Shown here: positions 7,863 through 15,722 of the stretch, in pieces
How the letters are laid out: every line of letters begins with the position of its first letter
How positions within the stretch are numbered: position 1 is the stretch's first letter
Assembly: GCF_000010805.1 (NCBI RefSeq)
Contig: NC_012522.1
Location: forward strand, 7,006,001 to 7,070,000
Reading direction: 5' to 3'
Source of the DNA: Rhodococcus opacus B4
GTDB taxonomy: Bacteria; Actinomycetota; Actinomycetes; Mycobacteriales; Mycobacteriaceae
DNA: 64,000 bases
Notes under the pieces: model-generated
What the model was told of the DNA's origin: nothing
What the model saw: only the letters and a program-made list of their open reading frames with translations
Databases searched by the model: none
Made by a program: the position numbers and the translations under genes

Positions 7863-8819
7863 TCAGGGTCGCGGCGGCGCGACGACATCGAGCGCCTCGG
7901 GCACCGAAACGAACTCCACGACGTTGCGAAGCCCGATGTAGTCGCCGTCCATCTGCAGTCCGATCGGCTCCGACGCGGAGATCCGCACGCACGGCACGTC
8001 GTCGACCCGGACGAGTTTCTTCGCCTTCGGGCGGGTGCCGGGGGTCAGCAACTGGCGGGCCACCCGCAGGGTGGTGAGGATCGCGGTGGATCGCATCGCG
8101 AAGACACCGAGACCGGTGTCGTAGGTGGTGTCCGGATTGGTGTGGACTTCCCGCTTGTTCAGATACGTCCACGGACTCGCGTTCGACACGAAGGCGTAAT
8201 GAACGCCCTCGACCGGATCGCTACCGGGAACCTCGACGGTGAGGGTCGGCTCCGCGTACTTCGACCGGAAGAACACGCGCACCGCAGCGCGGACATATTG
8301 CGCCGGTGTGGCAGGGCGCCCGTTCTTGCGGTGTAGGTCGACCGCCTCACACACCTGGGCATCCCAGCCGAGGCCAGCGTTGAACGTGAACCAGCGGTGG
8401 TCGCAGTGCGCGAGCCCGATCCGGCGCCGCTGCCGGTTCGAGAGGAGATCGATGAGCTGGTTGGTGGCGTCCACCGGATCCGGGGCGATGCCGAGAGAGC
8501 GGGCGAACACGTTCGCCGACCCGCCGGGGACGACGGCGATCGGGGGGATCGGCCCCACCGTCACCGTGCTCGCCGACCCCGGGTCCGGGGTGCCGAGCAG
8601 CCCGTTGACCACCTCGTTCACGGTGCCGTCGCCGCCGTGCACGATGATCAGGCCCATCCCGTCGACGCAGGCCTGCTGCGCCAGTTCGGCGGCGTGCCCG
8701 CGATGCGTCGTGTGCGCGACCGTCAACCGCACCCGGCTCGACAGCGCGTGCGCGAGCAGATCCCGCCCGGCCGGGGTCGTCGAGGTGGCATTGGGGTTGA
8801 CGATCAGCAGCGCGCGCAC
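7863..8819 (-). CDS. Diacylglycerol kinase-family lipid kinase
   Basis: About 318 aa. The DAGK catalytic signature is clear: N-terminal ALLIVNPNA, then HGGDGTVNEVVNG (nucleotide loop) and VVPGGSANVFARS. These enzymes phosphorylate diacylglycerol, sphingoid bases or related lipids at the inner membrane face. The likely start is GTG 8817-8819 (VRALLIVNPNA), preceded on the minus strand by TAGGCT and 8 nt, consistent with leaderless translation; a longer form would begin at 8846. Homologue of Rv3218. Actual lipid substrate is unknown. Confidence 0.87.
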   Translation of the reverse strand: MRALLIVNPNATSTTPAGRDLLAHALSSRVRLTVAHTTHRGHAAELAQQACVDGMGLIIVHGGDGTVNEVVNGLLGTPDPGSASTVTVGPIPPIAVVPGGSANVFARSLGIAPDPVDATNQLIDLLSNRQRRRIGLAHCDHRWFTFNAGLGWDAQVCEAVDLHRKNGRPATPAQYVRAAVRVFFRSKYAEPTLTVEVPGSDPVEGVHYAFVSNASPWTYLNKREVHTNPDTTYDTGLGVFAMRSTAILTTLRVARQLLTPGTRPKAKKLVRVDDVPCVRISASEPIGLQMDGDYIGLRNVVEFVSVPEALDVVAPPRP

Positions 8820-8827
8820 GGGGCCCA

Positions 8828-8888
8828 AGCCTAGCCGGGGCGGCACGTGTCACCGTCCGAGGCCGCCGGCGGCGAGGTGTTCTAGGCT
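8828..8888. promoter_or_regulatory. Back-to-back leaderless promoters (lipid kinase / membrane protein)
   Basis: Two TAGGCT -10 hexamers face outward: one on the minus strand (plus 8828-8833) placed 8 nt before GTG 8819, and one on the plus strand (8883-8888) placed 7 nt before GTG 8896. In actinobacteria transcription starts about 7 nt after the hexamer, which would make the start codon the first transcribed base in both directions. Confidence 0.6.
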
Positions 8889-8895
8889 GGCCGAC

Positions 8896-9333
8896 GTGCC
8901 GAAGCCGTCTCTCAGCAAGTCCACGCCCACCACGGTCCGCGCGGCGGGCGCCCTGGTGTCGCTCGAGGGTGCGGTGGCGGTCGGAGTCGCCGTGGTGCTG
9001 GTGGTCCGGGGGCTGCTCGGGCACGACCAGAGCGTCAGCAGCGGATACGGCACCGCCGCCTGGTTCGCCATTCTCGGTGGCGCCGTGCTCGCCGCCGGGC
9101 TCGCCCTGATCTTCGGCAGGCGCTGGGGGCGGGCGATCGCGATCGTCGCCCAGCTGCTGCTGCTTCCGGTGGCGTGGTCGCTGCTCACCGATTCCCATCA
9201 GCCGTTCTTCGGTGTGCTGCTCGGCGTCGTCGTGGTGGGAGCCCTCGGGTGCCTGTTCAGCAGCCCGACATCGAAATGGATGGCGGCCGAGTACGGCCAG
9301 GAAGCCGACGTCGACAACCCGTCGGAACGCTAA
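8896..9333 (+). CDS. Small integral membrane protein (Rv3217c-like)
   Basis: 145 aa with four hydrophobic stretches: about residues 20-40, 55-73, 80-97 and 103-122. The N-terminus is polar and basic, the C-terminus short and acidic (about 20 aa). No enzyme motif is seen. GTG start chosen from the TAGGCT hexamer 7 nt upstream. Position between the lipid kinase and the acetyltransferase matches the conserved mycobacterial Rv3217c protein of unknown function. Confidence 0.8.
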   Translation: MPKPSLSKSTPTTVRAAGALVSLEGAVAVGVAVVLVVRGLLGHDQSVSSGYGTAAWFAILGGAVLAAGLALIFGRRWGRAIAIVAQLLLLPVAWSLLTDSHQPFFGVLLGVVVVGALGCLFSSPTSKWMAAEYGQEADVDNPSER

Positions 9334-9809
9334 CTCACCTCGGACGCGAGGCGGCCGAGCGGATCCCCGGTCAGCCGATACGTCGTCCACTCGTCCTGCG
9401 GTCGCGCGTCGAGGGACTCGTAGAACGCGATCGACGGCTTGTTCCAGTTGACCACCGACCACGACAGCCGCGTGTAGCCGTTGTCGACGCACTCTTTCGC
9501 GAGGGTGGCGAGCAGGGCCTTGCCGTGACCCGACCCGCGTTCGGACGGGCTGACGAACAGGTCCTCGAGGTAGATGCCGTGCGTGCCGTCCCAAGTGGAG
9601 AAGTTCCGGAACCACACCGCAATACCGACGACCCGGCCGTCGTCGCTGACCGCGACGTGGGCGAACGTGGACGGCTGCGGACCGAACAGGGCGTCGTCCA
9701 TCTGGTCGGCGGTGACGGTGCACTTGTCGCGGGCCCGCTGGTGTTCGGCCAGTTCGTAGATCATCGCGGTGATCGCGGAGACGTCCTCGGGTACTGCGCG
9801 TCTGATCAT
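9330..9809 (-). CDS. GNAT-family N-acetyltransferase
   Basis: 159 aa single GNAT fold. The acetyl-CoA pyrophosphate loop is seen as ERGSGHGKALL (motif A, R/Q-x-x-G-x-G/A) after the YLEDLFVSP strand; NKPSIAFYESL is motif B. Resembles diamine/aminoglycoside-type acetyltransferases, but the substrate cannot be assigned. Its start overlaps the stop of the upstream phosphatase gene (ATGA, 9806-9809), so the two are translated together. It also overlaps the convergent membrane-protein gene by 4 bp. Homologue of Rv3216. Confidence 0.88.
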   Translation of the reverse strand: MIRRAVPEDVSAITAMIYELAEHQRARDKCTVTADQMDDALFGPQPSTFAHVAVSDDGRVVGIAVWFRNFSTWDGTHGIYLEDLFVSPSERGSGHGKALLATLAKECVDNGYTRLSWSVVNWNKPSIAFYESLDARPQDEWTTYRLTGDPLGRLASEVS

Positions 9810-10417
9810 CGGGCACCTTCCGCTGTCACGTTGTGGCTGACCACCTGCTGCGCCCCGTGCTCGAAGCCGAGGACGGAGTACGCGCCGGGCGACATCGCGA
9901 ACCGGCGCCCCTCGCTGATCGGAAGCTCCGCCCAGCGGGCGATGAGCGCGCGGGAGAAATGGCCGTGCCCGACGAGGATCACGTCGCGGTCGACGAGTTG
10001 CGAATGCGCGACGGACAGTACGAGGTCGCAGCGGGTGTGTACCTGCTCGGCCTGTTCGCCGCGCGGACACGGATGTGTCCACACGGTCCAGTCCGGGACC
10101 TGCTGCCTGATCTCGGGCGTCGTCATGCCCTCGTAGATGCCGTAATCCCATTCGGCGAGCGCGTCCCAGGTGCGCTGGATCTTCAGCCCCGCCAGCTCCG
10201 CCGTCTCCTGGGCGCGTTGCCGCGGGCTGACGATGACGAGGGGGTCGCGCAGCGCGAGAGCGTCCATCGCCGGGCCGACCTGCCGTGCCTGGGATTCACC
10301 CAGTTCGGTGAGGTGGACGTCGGTCCGGCCGGTGTGTTTACCCCAACGGGCCCATTCGGTTTCGCCGTGCCGGAGGAGGACGATCCGACGGCCGCGCGGC
10401 GAATCACTGGGTGGCAT
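9806..10417 (-). CDS. Histidine phosphatase (phosphoglycerate-mutase-like, Rv3214 type)
   Basis: 203 aa. LLRHGETEW contains the phosphohistidine; later SPRQRAQETAEL and GHGHFSR supply the second arginine and histidine of the pocket. The M. tuberculosis homologue (annotated gpm2/entD) behaves as a broad acid phosphatase rather than a mutase. The isochorismate synthase gene that adjoins it in M. tuberculosis is absent here. The acetyltransferase gene follows with a 4-bp overlap. Confidence 0.88.
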   Translation of the reverse strand: MPPSDSPRGRRIVLLRHGETEWARWGKHTGRTDVHLTELGESQARQVGPAMDALALRDPLVIVSPRQRAQETAELAGLKIQRTWDALAEWDYGIYEGMTTPEIRQQVPDWTVWTHPCPRGEQAEQVHTRCDLVLSVAHSQLVDRDVILVGHGHFSRALIARWAELPISEGRRFAMSPGAYSVLGFEHGAQQVVSHNVTAEGAR

Positions 10418-10486
10418 CCATCCATCATGTCAGTCAATCTGCGTGTATGGCTCGCCTCCGGCGACGAAGTAGGTAAGGATCGAGCC

Positions 10487-11284
10487 GTGACAACGGTTCT
10501 TGCAGTGGCAAATCAGAAGGGTGGGGTCGCGAAGACCACCACGGTCGCCTCTCTCGGTGCAGCTCTGGTCGGGCTGGGCCAGAAGGTTCTGGTGGTGGAT
10601 CTCGACCCGCAGGGGTGCCTGACCTTCTCCCTGGGGCACAACCCGGACCGCCTCGACGCCTCCGTCCACGACGTGCTGACGGGTGACCTGGCGGCGCGCG
10701 AAGCGGTGATCGACACCGAGGACGGTGTCGCGCTCCTGCCCGCGACGATCGACCTCGCGGGCGCGGAGGCGTTGCTGCTCATGCGTCCCGGTCGTGAGTT
10801 CGCCCTCAAGCGCGCTCTGGCGCCGCTGCTGGACGACTACGACACGGTGATCATCGACTGTCCGCCGTCGCTCGGTGTGCTCACGCTCAACGGGCTCACG
10901 GCAGCGCAGTCGGTACTGGTGCCGCTGCAGTGCGAGACGCTCGCCCACCGCGGTGTGGGGCAGTTGCTGCGGACGGTCACCGAGGTGCAGCAGATCACCA
11001 ACCCCGACCTGGTGCTGCTCGGTGCGCTGCCGACGCTGTACGACGCGCGCACGACCCACAGCCGGGACGTGCTGTCCGACGTGTCCGACCGCTACAACCT
11101 GCCGGTCCTCGCCCCGCCGATCCCGCGGACGGTGCGGTTCGCGGAGGCGACGGCGTCGGGTGCCACGGTCCTGGTGGGGCGCAAGAACAAGGGCGCCCAG
11201 GCGTACCGGGACCTGGCCGAGAACCTCGCCAAGCACTGGGCGGGATCCGAACTCGCTACGTTTTCGCCTGGAAGTGCCGAGTAA
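10487..11284 (+). CDS. ParA/Soj-family ATPase
   Basis: 265 aa. Deviant Walker A (NQKGGVAKTTT) at the N-terminus, Walker A' in VVDLDPQG and Walker B in TVIIDCPPSLG. This is the Rv3213c orphan ParA: no parB gene or parS-like site lies beside it, so a role in cargo or chromosome positioning other than the main ParABS system is likely. GTG start at 10487 with AAGGAT 6 nt upstream. The tail overlaps the convergent SDR gene by 29 bp. Confidence 0.9.
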   Translation: MTTVLAVANQKGGVAKTTTVASLGAALVGLGQKVLVVDLDPQGCLTFSLGHNPDRLDASVHDVLTGDLAAREAVIDTEDGVALLPATIDLAGAEALLLMRPGREFALKRALAPLLDDYDTVIIDCPPSLGVLTLNGLTAAQSVLVPLQCETLAHRGVGQLLRTVTEVQQITNPDLVLLGALPTLYDARTTHSRDVLSDVSDRYNLPVLAPPIPRTVRFAEATASGATVLVGRKNKGAQAYRDLAENLAKHWAGSELATFSPGSAE

Positions 11285-12086
11285 GTTCCTCCGGCGTGGG
11301 ATTCCACGCGGCGGGCCAATCCTGTTGGCGTAGCTGGGCATCCGTTCCCCCGTCGGCGAAGACGACGCTTCCGCAGAACAGTGTCGAACCCGGTCCGAGC
11401 AGGAATTCGACGAGCGCGGCGATCTCGTCCGGGCGTCCGCGCCTGCCGAGCGGCACCGGGTAGAAGTCGAGGGCTTTGGCCAGTTCGGGGTCGAGGTGGT
11501 CCCCGCTGGTCATCGGCGTGTCGATCATCCCCGGGGCGATCGCGTTGAGCCGGATTCCGTTGCCGATCCATTCGGGCCGCACCGCTTCCCGTCGCATCCA
11601 CCACGCCAGCGCCAGCTTGGACGCCGGGTACGCCGGGATGGCAGTCACCTCGTCGCCGATGCGCACCGCCTCCGCCTCGTCGCCGTGCAGGCACGCCGTC
11701 ACCAGATTGCCGGGAATCCCGGGCTGCGTGGTGGTGCTGCTCGACGAGATCACCACCACCGAGGCGCCGTCCGCGCGCGCGAGGGCGGGCTTCAGGGCAG
11801 TCACGAGTTCCACGGCCCCGAAATAGTTCACGGCGATCAGCGTGCCGCCCGACACCTGGGACAGCGGTCCGCGTCCGGCGCAGCAGACGAGACCGTCCAC
11901 GCCGCCGCTGCTCATGTCGGTCACGGCGGCGGCCGCCGCGTGCCGGCCACCGGGGGTCGACAGGTCGGCGGTCACGTCGGTGTGTGCGAGGTCGACGCCG
12001 ATGACGGTATGGCCGCCGGCCTCGAGGGTGCGGCGGCTCGCCGCCCCGATGCCCGAGGCCGCGCCGGTGATCACGTAGGTTGCCAT
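11256..12086 (-). CDS. Short-chain dehydrogenase/reductase
   Basis: 276 aa classical SDR. Cofactor loop TGAASGIG at the N-terminus, CCAGRG (NNAG equivalent), catalytic serine in VVISSSST, and YPASK with the catalytic Tyr and Lys. DLAHTDVTADLS suggests an acidic residue after the second strand, which favours NAD(H). Resembles coniferyl-alcohol or hydroxysteroid-type dehydrogenases, but the substrate is unknown. It begins an accessory run (to 14.5 kb) not present in the mycobacterial order. Confidence 0.85.
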   Translation of the reverse strand: MATYVITGAASGIGAASRRTLEAGGHTVIGVDLAHTDVTADLSTPGGRHAAAAAVTDMSSGGVDGLVCCAGRGPLSQVSGGTLIAVNYFGAVELVTALKPALARADGASVVVISSSSTTTQPGIPGNLVTACLHGDEAEAVRIGDEVTAIPAYPASKLALAWWMRREAVRPEWIGNGIRLNAIAPGMIDTPMTSGDHLDPELAKALDFYPVPLGRRGRPDEIAALVEFLLGPGSTLFCGSVVFADGGTDAQLRQQDWPAAWNPTPEELTRHFQAKT

Positions 12087-12104
12087 GCCGTGAATTAGAA
12101 CACG

Positions 12105-12926
12105 TTACACCCCGCAGCGGGTGGGGACTTGGGCTTCCGGTCCGTGCGCCCCGGAACGAGCGTCGGTGTAGTGGGCGCGCAGGCCCGTGACGCCGGGCGC
12201 CCGGTCCTCGCGCAGCACGAACCGGTCGTCGTAGTCGCCGCCGTTCTGTGAGCGGAAGGGCAACGGGGCGTCGGTGAACAGGCCGGATACGCGATCGATC
12301 ACGCGGGCCGCGACCCCGGGGTAGCACTCGGCGGGCAACCGGTCCGCGCTGTCGATCAGGACCGGGGGCAGCACGGACATCCCGGTGTACCAGAAGATTC
12401 CGTGGTGGATCGGGAACAGGACCTCGTCGATTGGGCCGTTGATTCCGCGCGGGCCTGCGCTGTCGGCGCTGCCGCCGAAACTGACGACGGTCATCGCCCG
12501 CTTACCGGCGAGGGTCCCCTCGCCGTACCGACGGGTGGAACCGTCCTCGCCCCGCACCCCGTATCCGTAGCCCTCGACGAACACCCGGTCGAACCAGCCC
12601 TTGAGAATCGCGGGCATGCCGTACCACCACAGCGGGAACTGCACGATCACCGCGTCGGCCCACCCGAGTTTGCGCTGCTCCGCGAGGATGTCGGGAGCCA
12701 GGGTGCCCTCCGCCAGCGCCTGTCCCGACCTCGCTCCCACCAGGAGGCGGCCGCCCGGATCGTGTGCGAAGTCGTCCGCGGTCACCACCGGATTCCATCG
12801 CATCCCGTACAGATCGGAGGTCCGGATCTGGTGGCCGGCGCCGCGCAGTGCCGCGAGGGCATCGCCGCGCAGTGCGGCGTTCAGGGACTTCGGCTCGGGA
12901 TGCGCCGACACCCACAGGATCTTCAT
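12105..12926 (-). CDS. Flavodoxin-fold NAD(P)H quinone oxidoreductase
   Basis: 273 aa with the Flavodoxin_2 fold. ILWVSAHPEPKSLNAAL binds FMN/FAD phosphate, FPLWWYGMPAILKGWFDRV is the characteristic NQO1/MdaB segment, and GGSADS contacts the cofactor. The enzyme should reduce quinones or electrophiles by two electrons. ATG start at 12924-12926. It is transcribed divergently from the GlxA-type regulator at 13027, which is the natural candidate controller. Confidence 0.87.
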   Translation of the reverse strand: MKILWVSAHPEPKSLNAALRGDALAALRGAGHQIRTSDLYGMRWNPVVTADDFAHDPGGRLLVGARSGQALAEGTLAPDILAEQRKLGWADAVIVQFPLWWYGMPAILKGWFDRVFVEGYGYGVRGEDGSTRRYGEGTLAGKRAMTVVSFGGSADSAGPRGINGPIDEVLFPIHHGIFWYTGMSVLPPVLIDSADRLPAECYPGVAARVIDRVSGLFTDAPLPFRSQNGGDYDDRFVLREDRAPGVTGLRAHYTDARSGAHGPEAQVPTRCGV

Positions 12927-13026
12927 GGTCCGCCTTTCGCTCGGTCGCCTTCGACCCTTCCGATCTTGGATCCGCGTACGTCGCCGCACCAGTGGCCGGT
13001 GGGACACTATGTGAAATAATCGGGCC

Positions 13027-14013
13027 ATGTCCGATTCGAGCGTCGAACGGCCCGGGCGTCGTCATCGCGTGGTCGTGTTCGTGCGTGACGGCCTGCTCCC
13101 GATCGAGTTCGGAATCGTTCATCGCCTGTTCGGCGAAGCACGGTCGCGGGACGGCGAACCGCTGTACGAGATCCTCACGTGCGCCCTCGCTCCCGGCGCC
13201 GTCCGGACCGACACCGACGTGACGCTGTCGGTCGAGCACGGCCCGGCGCTGCTCGGCACCGCCGACACGGTCGTGGTCCCGGCGTCCGATCAGGACTACG
13301 ATCCGCCGGAGGACGGAGGGCTGCCCGGCCCGCTCGCGGACGCCTTCGCGCACATCCGTCCCGGCACCCGGGTGGCCTCGATCTGCACGGGATCGTTCGT
13401 CCTCGCCGCCGCCGGCCTGCTGGAGAACCGGCGCGCCACGACGCACTGGAAATCGGCGGACGCGTTCCGGAGGCTCTACCCGGACGTTCACCTGGACCCC
13501 GGTGTGCTCTACACCCACGATGGCACCGTGCTCACCGCCGCCGGCGTCGCATCCGGAATCGATCTGTGCCTATACATGATTCGCGTCGATCACGGTGCGT
13601 CGGTGGCCAACGAGGTGGCGCGGGGAACGGTCGTGCCGCCTCACCGCAGCGGTGGTCAGGCGCAGTTCGTCACCGCGCCGGTCCCGGAGGCCGGCGGTGC
13701 GTCGACGTCGGGAGCGCGGGCCCGGGCGCTGGCCCGGCTAGATCAGCCGCTGTCGCTGCGGGAACTGGCCGCAGGGGAGTCGATGAGCGTACGCACGTTC
13801 ACCCGACGATTCCGGGCCGAGACGGGGATGTCGCCGACGCAGTGGATCCTCGAGCAGCGGATTACCCGCGCCCGTGAACTGCTGGAGAACACCGACCTGC
13901 CGGTGGACGACGTGGCCGAGGCCGCGGGATTCGGTACCGCCACCTCGTTGCGGCAACACCTTGCGCGCACCGTCGCCGTCTCACCCTCCGCGTACCGCGC
14001 CACCTTCCGCTGA
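13027..14013 (+). CDS. GlxA-family AraC-type transcriptional regulator (DJ-1/PfpI + HTH)
   Basis: 328 aa. Residues about 15-195 form a DJ-1/PfpI domain, with SICTGSFVLAAAGLL as the nucleophile-elbow region and THWKSADAF after it. Residues about 225-328 form the AraC double helix-turn-helix (SVRTFTRRFRAETGMSPTQW, then VAEAAGFGTATSLRQHL). Such proteins regulate detoxification or amine/nitrile catabolism genes. AATAAT ends 6 nt before the ATG, suggesting a leaderless message. It probably controls the divergent quinone reductase and perhaps the downstream VOC gene. Confidence 0.88.
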   Translation: MSDSSVERPGRRHRVVVFVRDGLLPIEFGIVHRLFGEARSRDGEPLYEILTCALAPGAVRTDTDVTLSVEHGPALLGTADTVVVPASDQDYDPPEDGGLPGPLADAFAHIRPGTRVASICTGSFVLAAAGLLENRRATTHWKSADAFRRLYPDVHLDPGVLYTHDGTVLTAAGVASGIDLCLYMIRVDHGASVANEVARGTVVPPHRSGGQAQFVTAPVPEAGGASTSGARARALARLDQPLSLRELAAGESMSVRTFTRRFRAETGMSPTQWILEQRITRARELLENTDLPVDDVAEAAGFGTATSLRQHLARTVAVSPSAYRATFR

Positions 14014-14075
14014 CGGGCGCGCGGTGTGCCCATTCGTCCAAGTGCGGGGGAGCGTGCGGCGCTAACGTCGGGCCC

Positions 14076-14489
14076 ATGACGGTCACGGACACAACCCGGA
14101 ACAACACGCTGACTATGCGGGCCCAGCCGCTCCTCGCCGTGGACGACGTCGAACGGTCAGGCGAGTGGTACCGGACGGTCCTGAACGCGCGCAGCGGTCA
14201 CGGTGGACGGGACTACGAGCAACTCCTCGTCGACGGGCACCTGATCCTGCAACTGCACCGACTCGACGAGGGCCACCACCACGGCCCACTCGGCGATCCG
14301 TCACTCCCGCGGGGAAACGGGGTGGCGATCTGGTTCGAGACGACCGACTTCGACGGCACCGTCACGAGGGTGCGGGAGGCGGGAGCCGACGTGGTGACGG
14401 ACGTGCACGTCAATCCCAATGCGGGACATCGCGAGATCTGGCTCCGCGATCTCGACGGCTACCTCGTGGTGTTCGCCGAGTCCGCCTGA
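14076..14489 (+). CDS. VOC-superfamily protein (glyoxalase/bleomycin-resistance fold)
   Basis: 137 aa, paired beta-alpha-beta-beta-beta modules. Acidic and histidine residues in LLVDGHLILQLH, AIWFETTDFD and GHREIWLRDLDGYLVVF are in the positions used for metal or ligand binding in this fold. Substrate unknown. TAACGT at 14063-14068 is followed by 7 nt and then ATG, a leaderless arrangement. It is 62 bp after the regulator gene and ends 9 bp before a convergent gene. Confidence 0.82.
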   Translation: MTVTDTTRNNTLTMRAQPLLAVDDVERSGEWYRTVLNARSGHGGRDYEQLLVDGHLILQLHRLDEGHHHGPLGDPSLPRGNGVAIWFETTDFDGTVTRVREAGADVVTDVHVNPNAGHREIWLRDLDGYLVVFAESA

Positions 14490-14498
14490 GCGGTCACC

Positions 14499-15713
14499 TC
14501 AGCGCAGCGCCACCACGCTGTCGCCGCGCTGTTCGAGCACGACGTCGCCGGCCACGGTCGTGGTGATCGGACCGGTGACGCTGTCGCGCGCCACCGGGAT
14601 GGTCCGCAACAGCGCACCGGTCGGCAGATCGAGCACGGCGATCCCGGATGCAACCGGGACCAGCAGGTTCCCGGCCATCACGGCGCCCGGGCCGAGAGCG
14701 CCCGGGAAGGTCCAGCGCGGAACGAGATCGGACGCGCCGAGCGAGACGACATCGGAACCGGTCCACCAGGTGACCACCGAACTGCTCGCCGACGTGACCG
14801 GATCCGGTCCGACCCGGAGGGCGAGCGCGTACTCGGACACGGCGTTGCCGGTGCCGTCGAACAGGCCGATCCGCGGTCCGGTCGTCCTGCCCGCGGGCAG
14901 GTAGACGGCCGTGGTGTCGCCCGACACACCGAGGATGCGCGCACCCTCGACGCCGGCGTCGACACCCGCCAGGACGCTGGACCCGTACTCCTCGGGTTCC
15001 TGATTGTCCTTCGGCGAGGGATTCAGGACCGTCAGCCGATCGGCCACCTCGCCGGGGCAGCGCTCGAGCACGGACAGCTTGCTGCTGCTCGAACCGACGT
15101 CGATCAGCGTGCATCCGCTGCGGGGCTGCTTCTTGGGGTTCACCGGAGCGTCCACCCGCCCGTACTCGACGGTGCGAACCAGGTCGGAGCGCCACAGTTC
15201 CAGACGGCGGTCGCCGAGGGAGGCCACATACGTTCCGTCGGCCGTCAGCGTCACCCCGGGATCGGCGTCGCTGTTCCGCTGCGCCAGGCGCTCACCGGTG
15301 CCGCCGTCGAGTTCGGTGACCTGGGAGCATCCGCGGTCGTCGCGGTAGACGGCCACGACCTTCTCCCACGACGCCGTCACACCGCACAGGTCGAGATCAC
15401 GCGCGTATCGCCACAGTTCGGTACCCGACATCCGGTCCCGGCCCACCACGTCGCCGCCCTCGGCGGTGACGACGGCACCGCCGACGACGAGAGGCGCGGT
15501 GGTGGCGGAACTCGCGGAGTCCCAGATCGGGCTCAGTGTCTCGGGGACCGTCAGGGCCGTGACGAGCGCGGGCGGCGGTTCGGCGGCGGTGATCGAGGTG
15601 GTGCCCCGGGCATCGCTGCGGAACCACACCACGGTGAGGGCGACCACGACCGCGACGGCGATTCCGGCAGCGACGACGAGATCGGCGCGTGAGCGCCGCT
15701 CAGGTGCGAGCAC
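14499..15713 (-). CDS. Membrane-anchored PQQ-like beta-propeller protein (Rv3212-like)
   Basis: 404 aa. One N-terminal membrane helix (about residues 10-29) is followed by an extracytoplasmic domain rich in WD/PQQ-like strands (GTELWRYARDLDLCG, ELWRSDLV, LVPRWTFPG). Scattered cysteines may form disulfides. No catalytic motif is seen. GTG start at 15711-15713, 9 bp after the rhlE stop, so it is probably the second gene of that operon, as in mycobacteria (Rv3211-Rv3212). Function unknown. Confidence 0.82.
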   Translation of the reverse strand: MLAPERRSRADLVVAAGIAVAVVVALTVVWFRSDARGTTSITAAEPPPALVTALTVPETLSPIWDSASSATTAPLVVGGAVVTAEGGDVVGRDRMSGTELWRYARDLDLCGVTASWEKVVAVYRDDRGCSQVTELDGGTGERLAQRNSDADPGVTLTADGTYVASLGDRRLELWRSDLVRTVEYGRVDAPVNPKKQPRSGCTLIDVGSSSSKLSVLERCPGEVADRLTVLNPSPKDNQEPEEYGSSVLAGVDAGVEGARILGVSGDTTAVYLPAGRTTGPRIGLFDGTGNAVSEYALALRVGPDPVTSASSSVVTWWTGSDVVSLGASDLVPRWTFPGALGPGAVMAGNLLVPVASGIAVLDLPTGALLRTIPVARDSVTGPITTTVAGDVVLEQRGDSVVALR

Positions 15714-15722
15714 GGTGGTTGG